Shown piece by piece: positions 19,108-27,897 of a stretch of DNA of 64,000 nucleotides. The translations under genes were made by a program, and so were the position numbers. The DNA comes from Scatomorpha stercorigallinarum (GTDB lineage: Bacteria > Bacillota > Clostridia > Oscillospirales > Oscillospiraceae), in NCBI GenBank assembly GCA_944387865.1, contig CALXGN010000005.1, positions 62,001 through 126,000 on the forward strand. Direction: 5' to 3'. Position 1 is the stretch's first letter; each line of letters starts with the position of its first letter. The notes under the pieces are model-generated. The model searched no databases. It was not told the origin of the DNA and worked only from the letters and a program-made list of their open reading frames with translations.

Positions 19108-20658
19108 ATGAAGAGCATCTACTTCCGCAACTTCAGCGCCACGGCGCTGATGGTGATGATGAGCTTCCTCATGGTGGGCGTCGCCTTCGTGTTCCTCGGG
19201 CGCGATTTCATCATCAGCTCCCACCGCGAGAGCATGGAGGACAGCGCCGAGGTCGTCTCGCTGATGGTGCTCACGAAGTTCGACGCCGGCGTCTACACCG
19301 CAGAGTCGGTCAATGGCGTCCTCAGCAGCCCGGAGGTGCGCGTGCTGCTCAACGGCGCATCCCTCCTCAGCGGCAACGACATCGTCGTCACCAACGCCGA
19401 CGGCCTGGTGCTCTCCTGCTGCGACGAGCCGGGCGCCTGCCCGCACATCCGCCGCAGCGTGGGCGAGAGCACCATCATGCAGCTTGCTTCCGCCGGCACG
19501 CTCAGCGTCACCGGCACGCTCGACGGGCTCTATGACACCATGCGCTATATCGTGGGGGAGAAGATCGACCCCGGCGGCGGGCAGGGGCCCGTGGGCTACG
19601 TGTTTATGAGCACGGACAGCTCGCGCATCATCGGCGCGTGGCAGACCTTTATCTGGGTGTTTTTCATGGTGTCCCTGGCCGTGCTCTCGCTGGCCCTCAT
19701 CATGAGCCTTGTCACCTCCAAGCGCCTGGCCAAGCCGCTGGACGAGATGGCCGCGGCCGCGCGCAAATTCGCCCACGGCGACTTCTCCGTCCGCGTCACG
19801 CAGGAGGAGGGCGCCGACGAGCTGGCCTCGCTGACGGCGGCCTTCAACAACATGGCCGACTCGCTCCAGCGCTCGGAGCAGATGCGCAACGAGTTCATCG
19901 CCAACGTCTCGCATGAGCTGAAAACGCCCATGACCACCATCGCCGGCTTCGCCGACGGCATCCTGGACGGCACTATCCCCAAGGAGCAGGAGGAAAAATA
20001 CCTCACCACCATCGCTGACGAGACGCGCCGCCTCTCCCGCCTGGTGCGGCAGATGCTGGACCTCTCGCGCATGCAGACCAAGGGCGCTGACCTCACGCGC
20101 CGGCGCGATTTCGACGTGAACGAGCTCATCATCAGCACGCTGCTGAACTTCGAGGCGCGCGCGGAGGAGAAGGGCCTGGACGTGGACCTGCAGCTGCCCG
20201 AGGTACACATGATGGTCACGGCGGACCCGGACGCCATCACGCAGGTGCTCTACAACCTGCTGGACAACGCCGTCAAGTTCGCCGACCGCGGCAGCACGCT
20301 CACGCTCTCGCTCTGGAAGGAGAACAGCAGGGCGTACATCTCCGTCAAGGACTGCGGCGCCACCATCCCGCCGGACGACCTGCCGCTGATCTTCGACCGC
20401 TTCCACAAGTCCGACCGCTCCCGCAGCCTCGACCGGGACGGCGTGGGCCTCGGGCTGTATCTTGTCAAAAACATCCTCGACGCCCACAACGAGGACATCG
20501 CCGTCACCAGCCGCGACGGCGTCACCGAATTCGTGTTCACGCTGCGCCTGGCCGCCAGACAGAAGCCGGAAAAGCCCAAAGCGGAAAAGCAGAAGGCCGA
20601 AAAACCGAAAGCGGAAAAGCCGCAGGAGCCGGAGCGCCGCAAAAAGGTCAGGAAATAG
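19108..20658 (+). CDS. Membrane sensor histidine kinase with HAMP domain
   Basis: 516 residues. Two membrane segments (about 11-31 and 181-203) flank an extracytoplasmic sensor domain of 150 residues containing a CCDEPGAC motif whose paired cysteines could be redox or metal sensitive. HAMP (about 204-257), HisKA with His269 (NVSHELKTP) and an HATPase domain with NLLDNAVKFA and DGVGLGLYLVKN follow; the G1 box (KDCGATIP) lacks the usual DNGxGI. The C-terminal 38 residues are a Lys/Glu/Pro-rich tail of KPEKPKAEK-like repeats, not part of known kinase architecture. Confidence 0.93.
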   Translation: MKSIYFRNFSATALMVMMSFLMVGVAFVFLGRDFIISSHRESMEDSAEVVSLMVLTKFDAGVYTAESVNGVLSSPEVRVLLNGASLLSGNDIVVTNADGLVLSCCDEPGACPHIRRSVGESTIMQLASAGTLSVTGTLDGLYDTMRYIVGEKIDPGGGQGPVGYVFMSTDSSRIIGAWQTFIWVFFMVSLAVLSLALIMSLVTSKRLAKPLDEMAAAARKFAHGDFSVRVTQEEGADELASLTAAFNNMADSLQRSEQMRNEFIANVSHELKTPMTTIAGFADGILDGTIPKEQEEKYLTTIADETRRLSRLVRQMLDLSRMQTKGADLTRRRDFDVNELIISTLLNFEARAEEKGLDVDLQLPEVHMMVTADPDAITQVLYNLLDNAVKFADRGSTLTLSLWKENSRAYISVKDCGATIPPDDLPLIFDRFHKSDRSRSLDRDGVGLGLYLVKNILDAHNEDIAVTSRDGVTEFVFTLRLAARQKPEKPKAEKQKAEKPKAEKPQEPERRKKVRK

Positions 20659-20744
20659 CGCGAATTCACACTTTGTTTTGATTTTATTCATATCAGGCAC
20701 AAATTTCAGGCTTATCTTTATCTCAGCCACAGGGGTGAACTTCC

Positions 20745-22127
20745 ATGAATGAAGAAGACATCTCCCGCCGCTCCGATTGGTACGACACATCGTGCGCGGA
20801 CGGGTTCCCCAACTGGTTTGCACCATCCCGGCCCGCCGGCGCGCACCCCCATCCCACACCACAGATACCTCCCCAACGCGCCGGCGGCCACACCCCCGAA
20901 AGCGGCGCCGCCCCCACAGCGGCGCCGCGAAGAGGGCGGGCAGGCGTCCGCGCCGTGGCCATCGGCCTCATCTGCCTGGTCGTCATCGCGGCCAGCTCGC
21001 TCATCTTCACGCAGGACCGGGCGGCGGAGCCAACTCCGCCGGCAGAGCAGACAGCGCCCTCACAGCCGGGCGGCTTTGACGATTACCGGGATTTCTTCGA
21101 CCACTACTACGACGCATCCAACACCATCACCGGGGAGAACGACATCCCCCGCGCGGAGCTGGAGCCGGACGTGCGCCTCACCACGGCGCCGGTGCCGGAT
21201 GAGACCGAGGAGCTGACGCTGCGCGAGCTCTATGAGCGCTGCATCCCCTCCGTGGTGGGCATCACCGCCATGGTGCCGGACGGCAGCGGCTATTTCTGGG
21301 GCACGGGCATCATCCTCACGGAGGACGGATATATCGTCACCAACACCCACATCCTGGATGGTACGGATTCCGTCACGGTCACCCTCTGGGACGACCGGGA
21401 GCTGGAGGCCAAACTCGTGGGCGCGGACAATGTCAGCGACCTGGCGGTGCTGAAGGTGGAGGCCGAGGGCCTCACGCCCGCCGAATTCTGCGGCACGGCC
21501 GTCTCCGTGGGGGACGCGGTGGCCGCGCTCGGCAACCCCCTGGGCGAAGAGCTGCGCGGCACGCTGACGGACGGCATCATCTCCGCCATCAATCGCGACG
21601 TGTCCTATAACAGCCACAGCATGACGCTGCTGCAGACCAACGCCGCCATCAACGAGGGCAACTCCGGCGGCCCGCTGCTGAACATGTACGGCCAGGTGGT
21701 GGGCATCACCAACATGAAGATGATGGGCACCTCCGCCTATTCGGCCATCGAGGGCATCGGCTTCGCCATCCCCACGTCCACTATCCAGGAGGTCGTGAAC
21801 CAGCTTTTGCGCAACGGGCGCGTCACCGGCCGGGCGGCCATCGGCGTCACCATCGGCCCCATACCCGAGGACGCGGCAGCGGCCTACAGCCTGCCGGACG
21901 GGCTCTATGTCGTGTCGGTGGCCGAGGGCAGCGACGCGGCGGCCAAGGGCCTGGCGGAGGGCGACGTTATCACCGCCATCGACGGCCAGGGCGTCACCAC
22001 CACCGCCCAGGTGGGCGAGATCATCGCCGGGCTCGAGGTGGGCGACACCATCACCATGACGGTCTACCGCAACGGCGAGACCTTCGACGTGGAGGTCGCG
22101 CTGGTGGAGACCAGCGACATCTATTGA
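20745..22127 (+). CDS. HtrA/DegP-like S1C serine protease
   Basis: 460 residues. A long Pro-rich cytoplasmic N-terminus (1-68), one membrane anchor (about 69-88), then a trypsin-like domain with catalytic His202 (NTHILDG), Asp232 (SDLAVL) and Ser307 (GNSGGPLL), and one PDZ domain (about 340-455). Such membrane-bound HtrA proteases degrade misfolded envelope proteins. It follows the sensor kinase by 86 bases on the same strand, the classical pairing of an envelope two-component system with its protease. ATG 20745 follows a weak AGGGGTG site. Confidence 0.92.
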   Translation: MNEEDISRRSDWYDTSCADGFPNWFAPSRPAGAHPHPTPQIPPQRAGGHTPESGAAPTAAPRRGRAGVRAVAIGLICLVVIAASSLIFTQDRAAEPTPPAEQTAPSQPGGFDDYRDFFDHYYDASNTITGENDIPRAELEPDVRLTTAPVPDETEELTLRELYERCIPSVVGITAMVPDGSGYFWGTGIILTEDGYIVTNTHILDGTDSVTVTLWDDRELEAKLVGADNVSDLAVLKVEAEGLTPAEFCGTAVSVGDAVAALGNPLGEELRGTLTDGIISAINRDVSYNSHSMTLLQTNAAINEGNSGGPLLNMYGQVVGITNMKMMGTSAYSAIEGIGFAIPTSTIQEVVNQLLRNGRVTGRAAIGVTIGPIPEDAAAAYSLPDGLYVVSVAEGSDAAAKGLAEGDVITAIDGQGVTTTAQVGEIIAGLEVGDTITMTVYRNGETFDVEVALVETSDIY

Positions 22128-22164
22128 TACTTCTCACTCCTTTTCCATACATTTTCCCCTCTCT

Positions 22165-22206
22165 AAAACAAACGACCGGCCCAAAAGGCCGGTTGTTTGT
22201 TTTTTA
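22165..22206. terminator. Bidirectional terminator between htrA and the 22220 gene
   Basis: A stem of about 15 bp (ACAAACGACCGGCC with GGCCGGTTGTTTGT, one G-U pair) around CAAAA, followed by TTTTTT and preceded by AAAA. It lies between convergent genes. Confidence 0.88.
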
Positions 22207-22219
22207 TTTGCAGTTTCGC

Positions 22220-22663
22220 TTATCCGGGCAGCTCCCAGCCGATCTCGGCTTCTATCTCCGAGGAGAGCACCATCGGCGTGCCCACCTGGCCGTAGATCTC
22301 CAAATCGCCCTGCGTGGTGGAGATATAGATCTCCCCGTCGCCGGCGTAGAGCTGGGCGTAGAGGCCGTTTTCACCCTCGAGTGAGTAGAAGCCCTCCACG
22401 CCGCCGGGGGAGCAGTGGCCGAGATCGAGCACAGTATCGCCCTCGTAGATCACAAAATCGTCCCCGTCCCGGTTGAAGACCAGGTAGCGCGCGGCGGTCT
22501 CATGCGCCTCTGCGCTGATTTTACGGTAAGTCCCGCTCAGCTCGGCGGGCTTTTCCCGCAGCCGGTAGAGCAGGTGCAGGTTAAGGAACACCGACAGCGC
22601 GAGCAGTATCAGAACGGCGATGAAAGCCGCCCTTTTGAGATCAAGGCTTTTCGGCCGGGACAT
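22220..22663 (-). CDS. Small membrane-anchored protein, unknown function
   Basis: 147 residues. After a basic N-terminus (MSRPKSLDLKR) one membrane segment (about 12-33) leads to an external domain of about 110 residues with short beta-like stretches (DFVIYEGDTVLDLGH, NGLYAQLYAGDGEIYIST). No family recognised. ATG 22663 has GGAGGG seven bases upstream; a GTG six bases earlier would leave no room for the ribosome site. It lies 22 bases downstream of the 22686 gene and is probably cotranscribed with it. Confidence 0.62.
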   Translation of the reverse strand: MSRPKSLDLKRAAFIAVLILLALSVFLNLHLLYRLREKPAELSGTYRKISAEAHETAARYLVFNRDGDDFVIYEGDTVLDLGHCSPGGVEGFYSLEGENGLYAQLYAGDGEIYISTTQGDLEIYGQVGTPMVLSSEIEAEIGWELPG

Positions 22664-22685
22664 GCGCACACCCTCCTTATCTATT

Positions 22686-23441
22686 TCACATATCGTCCAG
22701 TTCCGTATACCCTATGTCCGCATGAGCGATCGCATAGTCGGTAAGCAGCAGCTTGCCGTGCACATATTCACATGCGACAGCCGCAACATTTTCCCCCGGG
22801 AGATATCCCATTGAATACGAATCGGTTGGTACCAGTTCGAACGACACGTCGCCTTTAAGTCCGCCGACGAGCCCAATGTCCTCGTCATTGACATCCGTTG
22901 ACGTAAGGGCGGTGAACGTGCCGAGGGCGCCCTGCGCCAGTTTGGCCGGCCGTGCGGAGGTGCCTGCGGTCACCCACTCGCTGTTGTTGCGCAGGAAGTA
23001 GTCGTTCCTCTCAAAACCGCCGTCATAGGTGAGCAGACCAGGATCCCAGCTGGCGGTTATGGCATCCTCTAACCGGTTGAGCGGCAATTCGAGCCATTCA
23101 TACACGATGGTAAAGTAAAACCTGGTATATCGCGTCTGCCCGTTTATAAAAACTGTTGAACAGGACGGCATGACGTCAAAGTAAAGCCCGCTGCCGCCTG
23201 TTTCACAGGGAGGCTGAGCAGCCTGAGGGGCGCCGCAGTAATGGCAGCCGTTTTCGCGCACAAGCGTATAGAGCCGCTCAAGCTGCTGCGGTATCAGGCC
23301 GTCGATGAGGGCGGCGGGATAGCCCCTTTCCAGCAGGAGCTGCTCCATGGCCTTTGGTATATCCGCCGCGGGGCCGCTGTGGGCTGCGCAGCCCGTGAAC
23401 GGCAGGAAGCAGCAGGCCGCCAGGAGCAGTATACATACCAT
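22686..23441 (-). CDS. Putative lipoprotein, unknown function
   Basis: 251 residues. N-terminus is a lipoprotein signal with lipobox FTGC (Cys18). It contains six further cysteines, including CHYCG and CSTVF, and acidic, aromatic C-terminal half; no known domain seen. The start at ATG 23441 gives a signal with no charged head; an upstream VTRK would supply it but has no start codon, so the true start is uncertain. A consensus promoter lies about 60 bases upstream. Base composition is somewhat AT-richer than neighbours. Confidence 0.58.
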   Translation of the reverse strand: MVCILLLAACCFLPFTGCAAHSGPAADIPKAMEQLLLERGYPAALIDGLIPQQLERLYTLVRENGCHYCGAPQAAQPPCETGGSGLYFDVMPSCSTVFINGQTRYTRFYFTIVYEWLELPLNRLEDAITASWDPGLLTYDGGFERNDYFLRNNSEWVTAGTSARPAKLAQGALGTFTALTSTDVNDEDIGLVGGLKGDVSFELVPTDSYSMGYLPGENVAAVACEYVHGKLLLTDYAIAHADIGYTELDDM

Positions 23442-23503
23442 TTTCCGCGTGACAGTCGCCCCCCTCGGCGCAAATTTGCAGGTGTGTGCTCTGCTTGTTG
23501 ACT

Positions 23504-23532
23504 ATTATAAATAGTGACGGAGCCGCGGTCAA
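23504..23532 (-). promoter_or_regulatory. Promoter of the 23441 lipoprotein gene
   Basis: On the minus strand TTGACC (23532-23527), 17 bases, TATAAT (23509-23504). The 23442-23590 stretch otherwise has no gene. Confidence 0.8.
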
Positions 23533-23589
23533 CTGCCCGCCATGACGATTATCGGCTGTGATTTTTGTCAAATGTGTACAGCCCGGCGC

Positions 23590-23621
23590 AAAAAGACCGC
23601 CCCGGCAGGGCCCTGCCGGGG
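23590..23621 (-). terminator. Terminator after the ABC transporter gene
   Basis: A 22-base perfect palindrome (CCCCGGCAGGG arm) followed on the minus strand by CGGTC and TTTTT. It lies 50 bases beyond the stop of the ABC transporter gene. Confidence 0.85.
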
Positions 23622-23670
23622 AGGCTTCTGTAAATATATGCCTGACGCTCCGTGCGCCGGGGCGCATGCC

Positions 23671-25239
23671 TTATTGCGGCCTTATCACGCCCGTGAAGCT
23701 GCCCAGATAGCCCTCGTCCCAGTTGTGCGTGATGACGATGACCGTGCGGCCGCTGATGGCGCCGATCGCGCGCTCGATCTCCCCGGCGGTGTCCGGGTCG
23801 AGGCCGGAGGCCGGCTCGTCAAAGATGAGCACCTCCGCCGGCGAGCACAGCGCCCGCGCCACGGCAAGGCGCGTCTTTTCCCCGCCGGAGAGGGCCGCGC
23901 CGCGGTCGCCGCCGGCCTGTTCGGAGAGCAGCGAGGGCGGCAGCGCCGCCTTTGCCGCGGCCTCATCGGCCTTGGCCCCGCCGGAGAACAGGCTGATATT
24001 GTCCCTCACGGTGCCCTCGAAGAGGAAGGTGTCCTGCGGGATGTAGAGCACGTGGCGGTAGAGCTCGTCGAGCGGCATCTTTTCCACGTCCACGCCGCCG
24101 ATGGTGATGCTCCCGGAGGTGACGCGAGCCGTGCCCATCAGGGCGCGCGCGAGCGTGCTCTTGCCGGCGCCGGAAGCGCCGACGACAGCGTAGCGCCCGC
24201 CGTGCTCCATGCGGCAGGAGAAGCCGTGCAGCACCTCGTGCCCGGCATAGCCGGCGGTGACGTTGTCAAAGACGATGTCCCCGTTGCGGAAGCGCTCGCC
24301 GCCGCGAGGGCGCACGCCGCGGATGAGGGCGGTGAACTTGTCCCGCAGCCCGCGCGTGGAGACGATGGCCAGCGCGCAGTTGACAACGACGTTGAGCGGG
24401 GAAAAGATGAAGTTCAGAAGTTGCGTGGAAGACGTGAGCGCGCCGATGCGCAGCTCGCCGACGGCGATAAAATAGGCCGCCGCGCCCATGCAGACGATCT
24501 GAGCCACCATATTGATGGCGTTGGCCCCGCCGGAGGCGACGGTGGAGAAGCTGTCGCGCCGGCGGCGGGAGCGCTCCAGGCGCCGGTCCTCGTCCAGCAG
24601 GCGGGATATGAACACCTCCGCGCGGGAGAAAAAGAGGATAGTGTCAAAGCCGCCGATGAATTCACGGCCCTTCTGCACGCACTGTACGTTTTGCTGCGAG
24701 AATCCGTCCTTCCGCCGCTGCAGCGGGCGCTTGAACCAGCGTGAGGCCAGCTGCGGGACGATGGAGACCAGCGCGAAGATGAAAAAGAGCCTGGCGCTCA
24801 CCGTTATCAGCGCGGCGGCGCAGCAGACGACCTGGATGGAGAGGTTTATCGCCCGCCAGATGGCGTCGAAGTAGTCGCGCTCAAGTATTTCAACGTCCCC
24901 CTGGAGCATATTGAGGTAGTAGGAGTCCGGCTGCTCGTGGAGGGCGGCCGCGCCGCGCTCTCGGAGCGCGGAGTAGAGGTCGGCCTTGAGGGCGAGTATG
25001 CAGCGGCCGCTGAGCGTCTTGCGCAGGTACATCTCCAGCACCTGCAGGCCGTAGAGCGCGGCCAGGCAGGCCACGCAGACGGCGCTTGAGCGCAGCAGCG
25101 CGGCCACCTGTCCGTCCACCGCCGAGTTCGTCATTTCGCCCATGGCGAACGAGAGCAGAACGCCGCAGCCAGCCCGGAGGGTGGCTGCGGCGGCCTCCAG
25201 CAGCAGGAGGCGCTTTTGTTTCATGATGTAGCTGAACAT
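23671..25239 (-). CDS. ABC transporter, fused membrane and ATPase domains
   Basis: 522 residues, a half-transporter of the exporter type. Membrane domain (about 1-300) with several hydrophobic segments; ATPase domain (about 315-522) with Walker A GASGAGKST, Q-loop YIPQDTFLFEGTVRDNI, signature LSGGEKTRLAVARAL, Walker B VLIFDEPASGLD and switch ITHNWDE. Only one such gene is present, so it would act as a homodimer. Substrate unknown. It follows prmA by 22 bases and likely belongs to the ilvA-prmA operon. The first membrane segment is at residues about 13-35. Confidence 0.88.
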   Translation of the reverse strand: MFSYIMKQKRLLLLEAAAATLRAGCGVLLSFAMGEMTNSAVDGQVAALLRSSAVCVACLAALYGLQVLEMYLRKTLSGRCILALKADLYSALRERGAAALHEQPDSYYLNMLQGDVEILERDYFDAIWRAINLSIQVVCCAAALITVSARLFFIFALVSIVPQLASRWFKRPLQRRKDGFSQQNVQCVQKGREFIGGFDTILFFSRAEVFISRLLDEDRRLERSRRRRDSFSTVASGGANAINMVAQIVCMGAAAYFIAVGELRIGALTSSTQLLNFIFSPLNVVVNCALAIVSTRGLRDKFTALIRGVRPRGGERFRNGDIVFDNVTAGYAGHEVLHGFSCRMEHGGRYAVVGASGAGKSTLARALMGTARVTSGSITIGGVDVEKMPLDELYRHVLYIPQDTFLFEGTVRDNISLFSGGAKADEAAAKAALPPSLLSEQAGGDRGAALSGGEKTRLAVARALCSPAEVLIFDEPASGLDPDTAGEIERAIGAISGRTVIVITHNWDEGYLGSFTGVIRPQ

Positions 25240-25261
25240 ATTATCACCTGGGGCACGGCCT

Positions 25262-26191
25262 TCACTTCGTGCACACGAACATGTGCCAGCCCTCTTCGCT
25301 CTCGTGCTCGATCACCTTGAAGCCGGCTTTTTCCAGGGCGGCGCGGACCTCGTCCTGCCGGCCCTCGATGATGCCGCTGGTGATGAACACGCCGCGCGGC
25401 GACATGAAGTCCCGCGCATAGGGCGCAAGGGGGATGATGACGTCGGAGACGATGTTGGCGAGCACGATGTCATAGCCCTCGCCCAGCTCGGCGCGCACCC
25501 CGGCGTCGGCGAGGATGTCGCCCACGTACATGTGGTAAATGGCGGGGTTGATGCCGTTCAGGCGGGAGTTTTCCAGCGCGGCGTCGGGGCTCTTGGGGTC
25601 CACGTCGCAGCCGGCGCAGTAGGCGCAGCCGAGCACGAGCGCGCCGATGCCGAGTATGCCGCTGCCGCAGCCGAGGTCGAGCACGAACTTTTCCGGCGCG
25701 GCGTATTTCTCCAGCGCCTTCAGGCACATGCGCGTGGTGGCGTGCGCCCCGGTGCCAAAGGCGAGGCCGGGGTCGATGCGCAGTATCCTGCGTTCGCTCT
25801 CCTCCGGGATCGGCTCCCAGCGGGGGAGGACGAGCAGCGTTTCGCCGATCTCGATGGGCTTGTAGTATTTTTTCCAGTTGTCCTGCCAGTCGGCCTCGTC
25901 CACCACGGCGGTGACGGGCTCCAGGCCCGTGCCCTCGGTAAAGGCGGCCAGCTGCGCGCGGCCGGCGCCGTCGTCGCTGACGTACACTTTCACACGTGAG
26001 AGCCCGCGGTAGCGCTCCTCGAGCTCGCTGTCTACATAGTCCCAGTACTGCCTGTTCTGCTCGAGGAAGCGGCGGAAGTCCGCCTCGTCCTCGATGACCA
26101 GCCCCCCGGCACCCAGCTCCGTCAGCTTGTCGCAGAGCGCATCGAGCATCCCGGGCGCGGCGCTGAACGCCGCCTCTATCCAGCGGCTCAT
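25262..26191 (-). CDS. prmA: Ribosomal protein L11 methyltransferase
   Basis: 309 residues. PrmA trimethylates lysines of L11. The N-terminal substrate-recognition domain is followed by a SAM-binding Rossmann domain with VLDLGCGSGILGIGALVLG, GCDVDPKSPDAALENSRLN and DIVLANIVSDVIIPLA. In many Clostridia prmA follows dnaJ; here it is instead coupled to ilvA by a 4-base ATGA overlap at 26188-26191, about 14 kb from dnaJ. Confidence 0.94.
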   Translation of the reverse strand: MSRWIEAAFSAAPGMLDALCDKLTELGAGGLVIEDEADFRRFLEQNRQYWDYVDSELEERYRGLSRVKVYVSDDGAGRAQLAAFTEGTGLEPVTAVVDEADWQDNWKKYYKPIEIGETLLVLPRWEPIPEESERRILRIDPGLAFGTGAHATTRMCLKALEKYAAPEKFVLDLGCGSGILGIGALVLGCAYCAGCDVDPKSPDAALENSRLNGINPAIYHMYVGDILADAGVRAELGEGYDIVLANIVSDVIIPLAPYARDFMSPRGVFITSGIIEGRQDEVRAALEKAGFKVIEHESEEGWHMFVCTK

Positions 26192-27396
26192 TCCAGCACC
26201 GGGCTGTAGCCCGCGGCCTTGAGGTTTTCGATGACCGCGTCGGCGTGGTGCTGCCCGCCCACCTCACAGCCGATGTGGACGAGTATCTCCGCCGGCGTGA
26301 GCGTGAGGCTCATGCGGTCGTGGTTGATGGTGAGGATGTTGGCGTTGCTGTTGGCCACCACCTGCAGCAGCTGCATCAGGCTGCCCGGCGTGTCCGCCAG
26401 GCGCACGAAGAACTTAAGCCGCCTGTGGCGGGAGACGAGGCCCAGCTCCACCACGCGGTGGATGACGCTGACGTCGATGTTGCCGCCGGAGAGCAGGCAC
26501 ACGGCCTTGCGGTCGCGGATGTCCACGTGCCCACTGAGGACAGCGGCCAGGCTGGCCGCGCCGGAGGGCTCCACCACCTGCTTGGTGCGCTCCATGAGCA
26601 TCAAAATGGCGGCGGAGATGTCGTTGTCGGAGACAGTGACCATGTCGTCGGCGTATTTCATGATGAGCTCCACGGTCTTGTCGCCGGGGGCCTTGACGGC
26701 GATGCCGTCGGCGATGGTGGAGATGCTGTCGCTGGCCGTCAGATGGCCTTCGCGGAAGCTGCGGACCACGGCGTCCGCCCCCTCGGCCTGCACGCCCACC
26801 ACGCGCACGCGCGGGTTGGCGAGCTTGATGCAGGTGGCGACGCCGGCGAGCAGCCCGCCGCCGCCCACGGGCACGATGACGGTGTCCACCGTCGGCAGCT
26901 GGCTGAGTATCTCCAGGCCGATGGTGCCCTGGCCGGCCATGACCTCATAGTCGTTGAAGGGGTGGAGGAAGGTCGCGTGCTCCTCCTCGCAGATCTCCAT
27001 CGCGCGGGCGTAGGCGTCGTCGTAGCAGTCGCCGCAGAGCACGACGCGCGCGCCGTAGCCCTCTGTGGCCTGCACCTTGGCGATGGGCGCTGCGCGGGGC
27101 ATGACGATGGTGGAGGGGATGCCGTTTTGCGTGGCGGCGTAGGCCACGCCCTGGGCGTGGTTGCCGGCGGAGGAGGCGACAACGGCCGTGGCCTCGCCGC
27201 GCTCGACCATGGCGCCGATCTTGTTGGCCGCGCCGCGTATCTTGAATGAGCCGGTCTTTTGCCGGTTCTCGCACTTCAGCCAGACCTCGCCCCCGGTGAG
27301 GGCGGAGAAAGTGGAGCTGAAGTCCAGGTCGGTCTCGTGGATAATGCCGGAGATGCGCTTTGCCGCGCGTTCAAAGTCCCTGAGAGTAAGTGCCAT
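26188..27396 (-). CDS. ilvA: Threonine ammonia-lyase with ACT domain
   Basis: 402 residues. Converts threonine to 2-oxobutanoate and ammonia. PLP lysine Lys52 lies in KTGSFKIRGAANKI, with the phosphate-binding loop PVGGGGLLAG. The C-terminal 75 residues form an ACT domain (FVRLADTPGSLMQLLQVVANSNANILTINHDR). Length and single ACT domain match the TIGR01127 group, found in both biosynthetic and catabolic settings, so the pathway is not certain; no other ilv genes are near. ATG 27396 follows GAGGTGACTGTG, which favours it over the upstream in-frame start 27423. Confidence 0.9.
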   Translation of the reverse strand: MALTLRDFERAAKRISGIIHETDLDFSSTFSALTGGEVWLKCENRQKTGSFKIRGAANKIGAMVERGEATAVVASSAGNHAQGVAYAATQNGIPSTIVMPRAAPIAKVQATEGYGARVVLCGDCYDDAYARAMEICEEEHATFLHPFNDYEVMAGQGTIGLEILSQLPTVDTVIVPVGGGGLLAGVATCIKLANPRVRVVGVQAEGADAVVRSFREGHLTASDSISTIADGIAVKAPGDKTVELIMKYADDMVTVSDNDISAAILMLMERTKQVVEPSGAASLAAVLSGHVDIRDRKAVCLLSGGNIDVSVIHRVVELGLVSRHRRLKFFVRLADTPGSLMQLLQVVANSNANILTINHDRMSLTLTPAEILVHIGCEVGGQHHADAVIENLKAAGYSPVLE

Positions 27397-27425
27397 CACA
27401 GTCACCTCTTGATTCAGATACAATG

Positions 27426-27454
27426 ATTATACTATACGTGCCGCGCCGCGGCAA
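27426..27454 (-). promoter_or_regulatory. Promoter of the ilvA-prmA operon
   Basis: On the minus strand TTGCCG (27454-27449), 17 bases, TATAAT (27431-27426), 30 bases before ilvA. It lies just beyond the pyrI stop, so readthrough from the pyr operon is also possible. Confidence 0.75.
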
Positions 27455-27477
27455 GGCGTTTGGCAAAATTCCCCCGT

Positions 27478-27897
27478 TCAGCGCTCGGCCTTGGCCTCGC
27501 AGTAGAGGCAGCGGTAGGTCTTGCGCTCGCGGTCGGAGAGGAAGAACACCTGCTTGAGCCCCGGCTCCACAGAGGTGATGCAGCGCGGATTCTTGCACCG
27601 GAGCACATTTTCCAGCCGCTCGGGGAGGGTGAGGTTCTTCTTTTCCACCAGCTCGCCGCCGCGGATGACGTTGACGGTGATGCCGGGATCGACATAGCCC
27701 AGCACGTCCAGGTCGATATCCGTCACGGTGTCGATCTTGATGATGTCCTTGCGGCCCATCTTGCCGCTCTGGGCGTTCTTGATGATGGCCACGGTGCAGT
27801 CCAGCGAGCCCAGGCCCAGCAGGTCGTAGATGCGCATCGCCCCGCCGGAGCGGATGTGGTCGATGACGAGGCCGTTTTTTATCGAGTCGATGTTCAT
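27478..27897 (-). CDS. pyrI: Aspartate carbamoyltransferase regulatory subunit
   Basis: 139 residues, slightly short. It binds CTP/ATP and tunes PyrB. The allosteric N-terminal domain (GLVIDHIRSGGAMRIYDLL) is followed by the zinc domain with Cys101, Cys106, Cys130 and Cys133, needed to contact the catalytic subunit. Overlaps pyrB by four bases and ends the pyr operon. PyrI is common in Clostridia but absent from Bacillus, implying feedback control at the enzyme level here. Confidence 0.95.
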   Translation of the reverse strand: MNIDSIKNGLVIDHIRSGGAMRIYDLLGLGSLDCTVAIIKNAQSGKMGRKDIIKIDTVTDIDLDVLGYVDPGITVNVIRGGELVEKKNLTLPERLENVLRCKNPRCITSVEPGLKQVFFLSDRERKTYRCLYCEAKAER

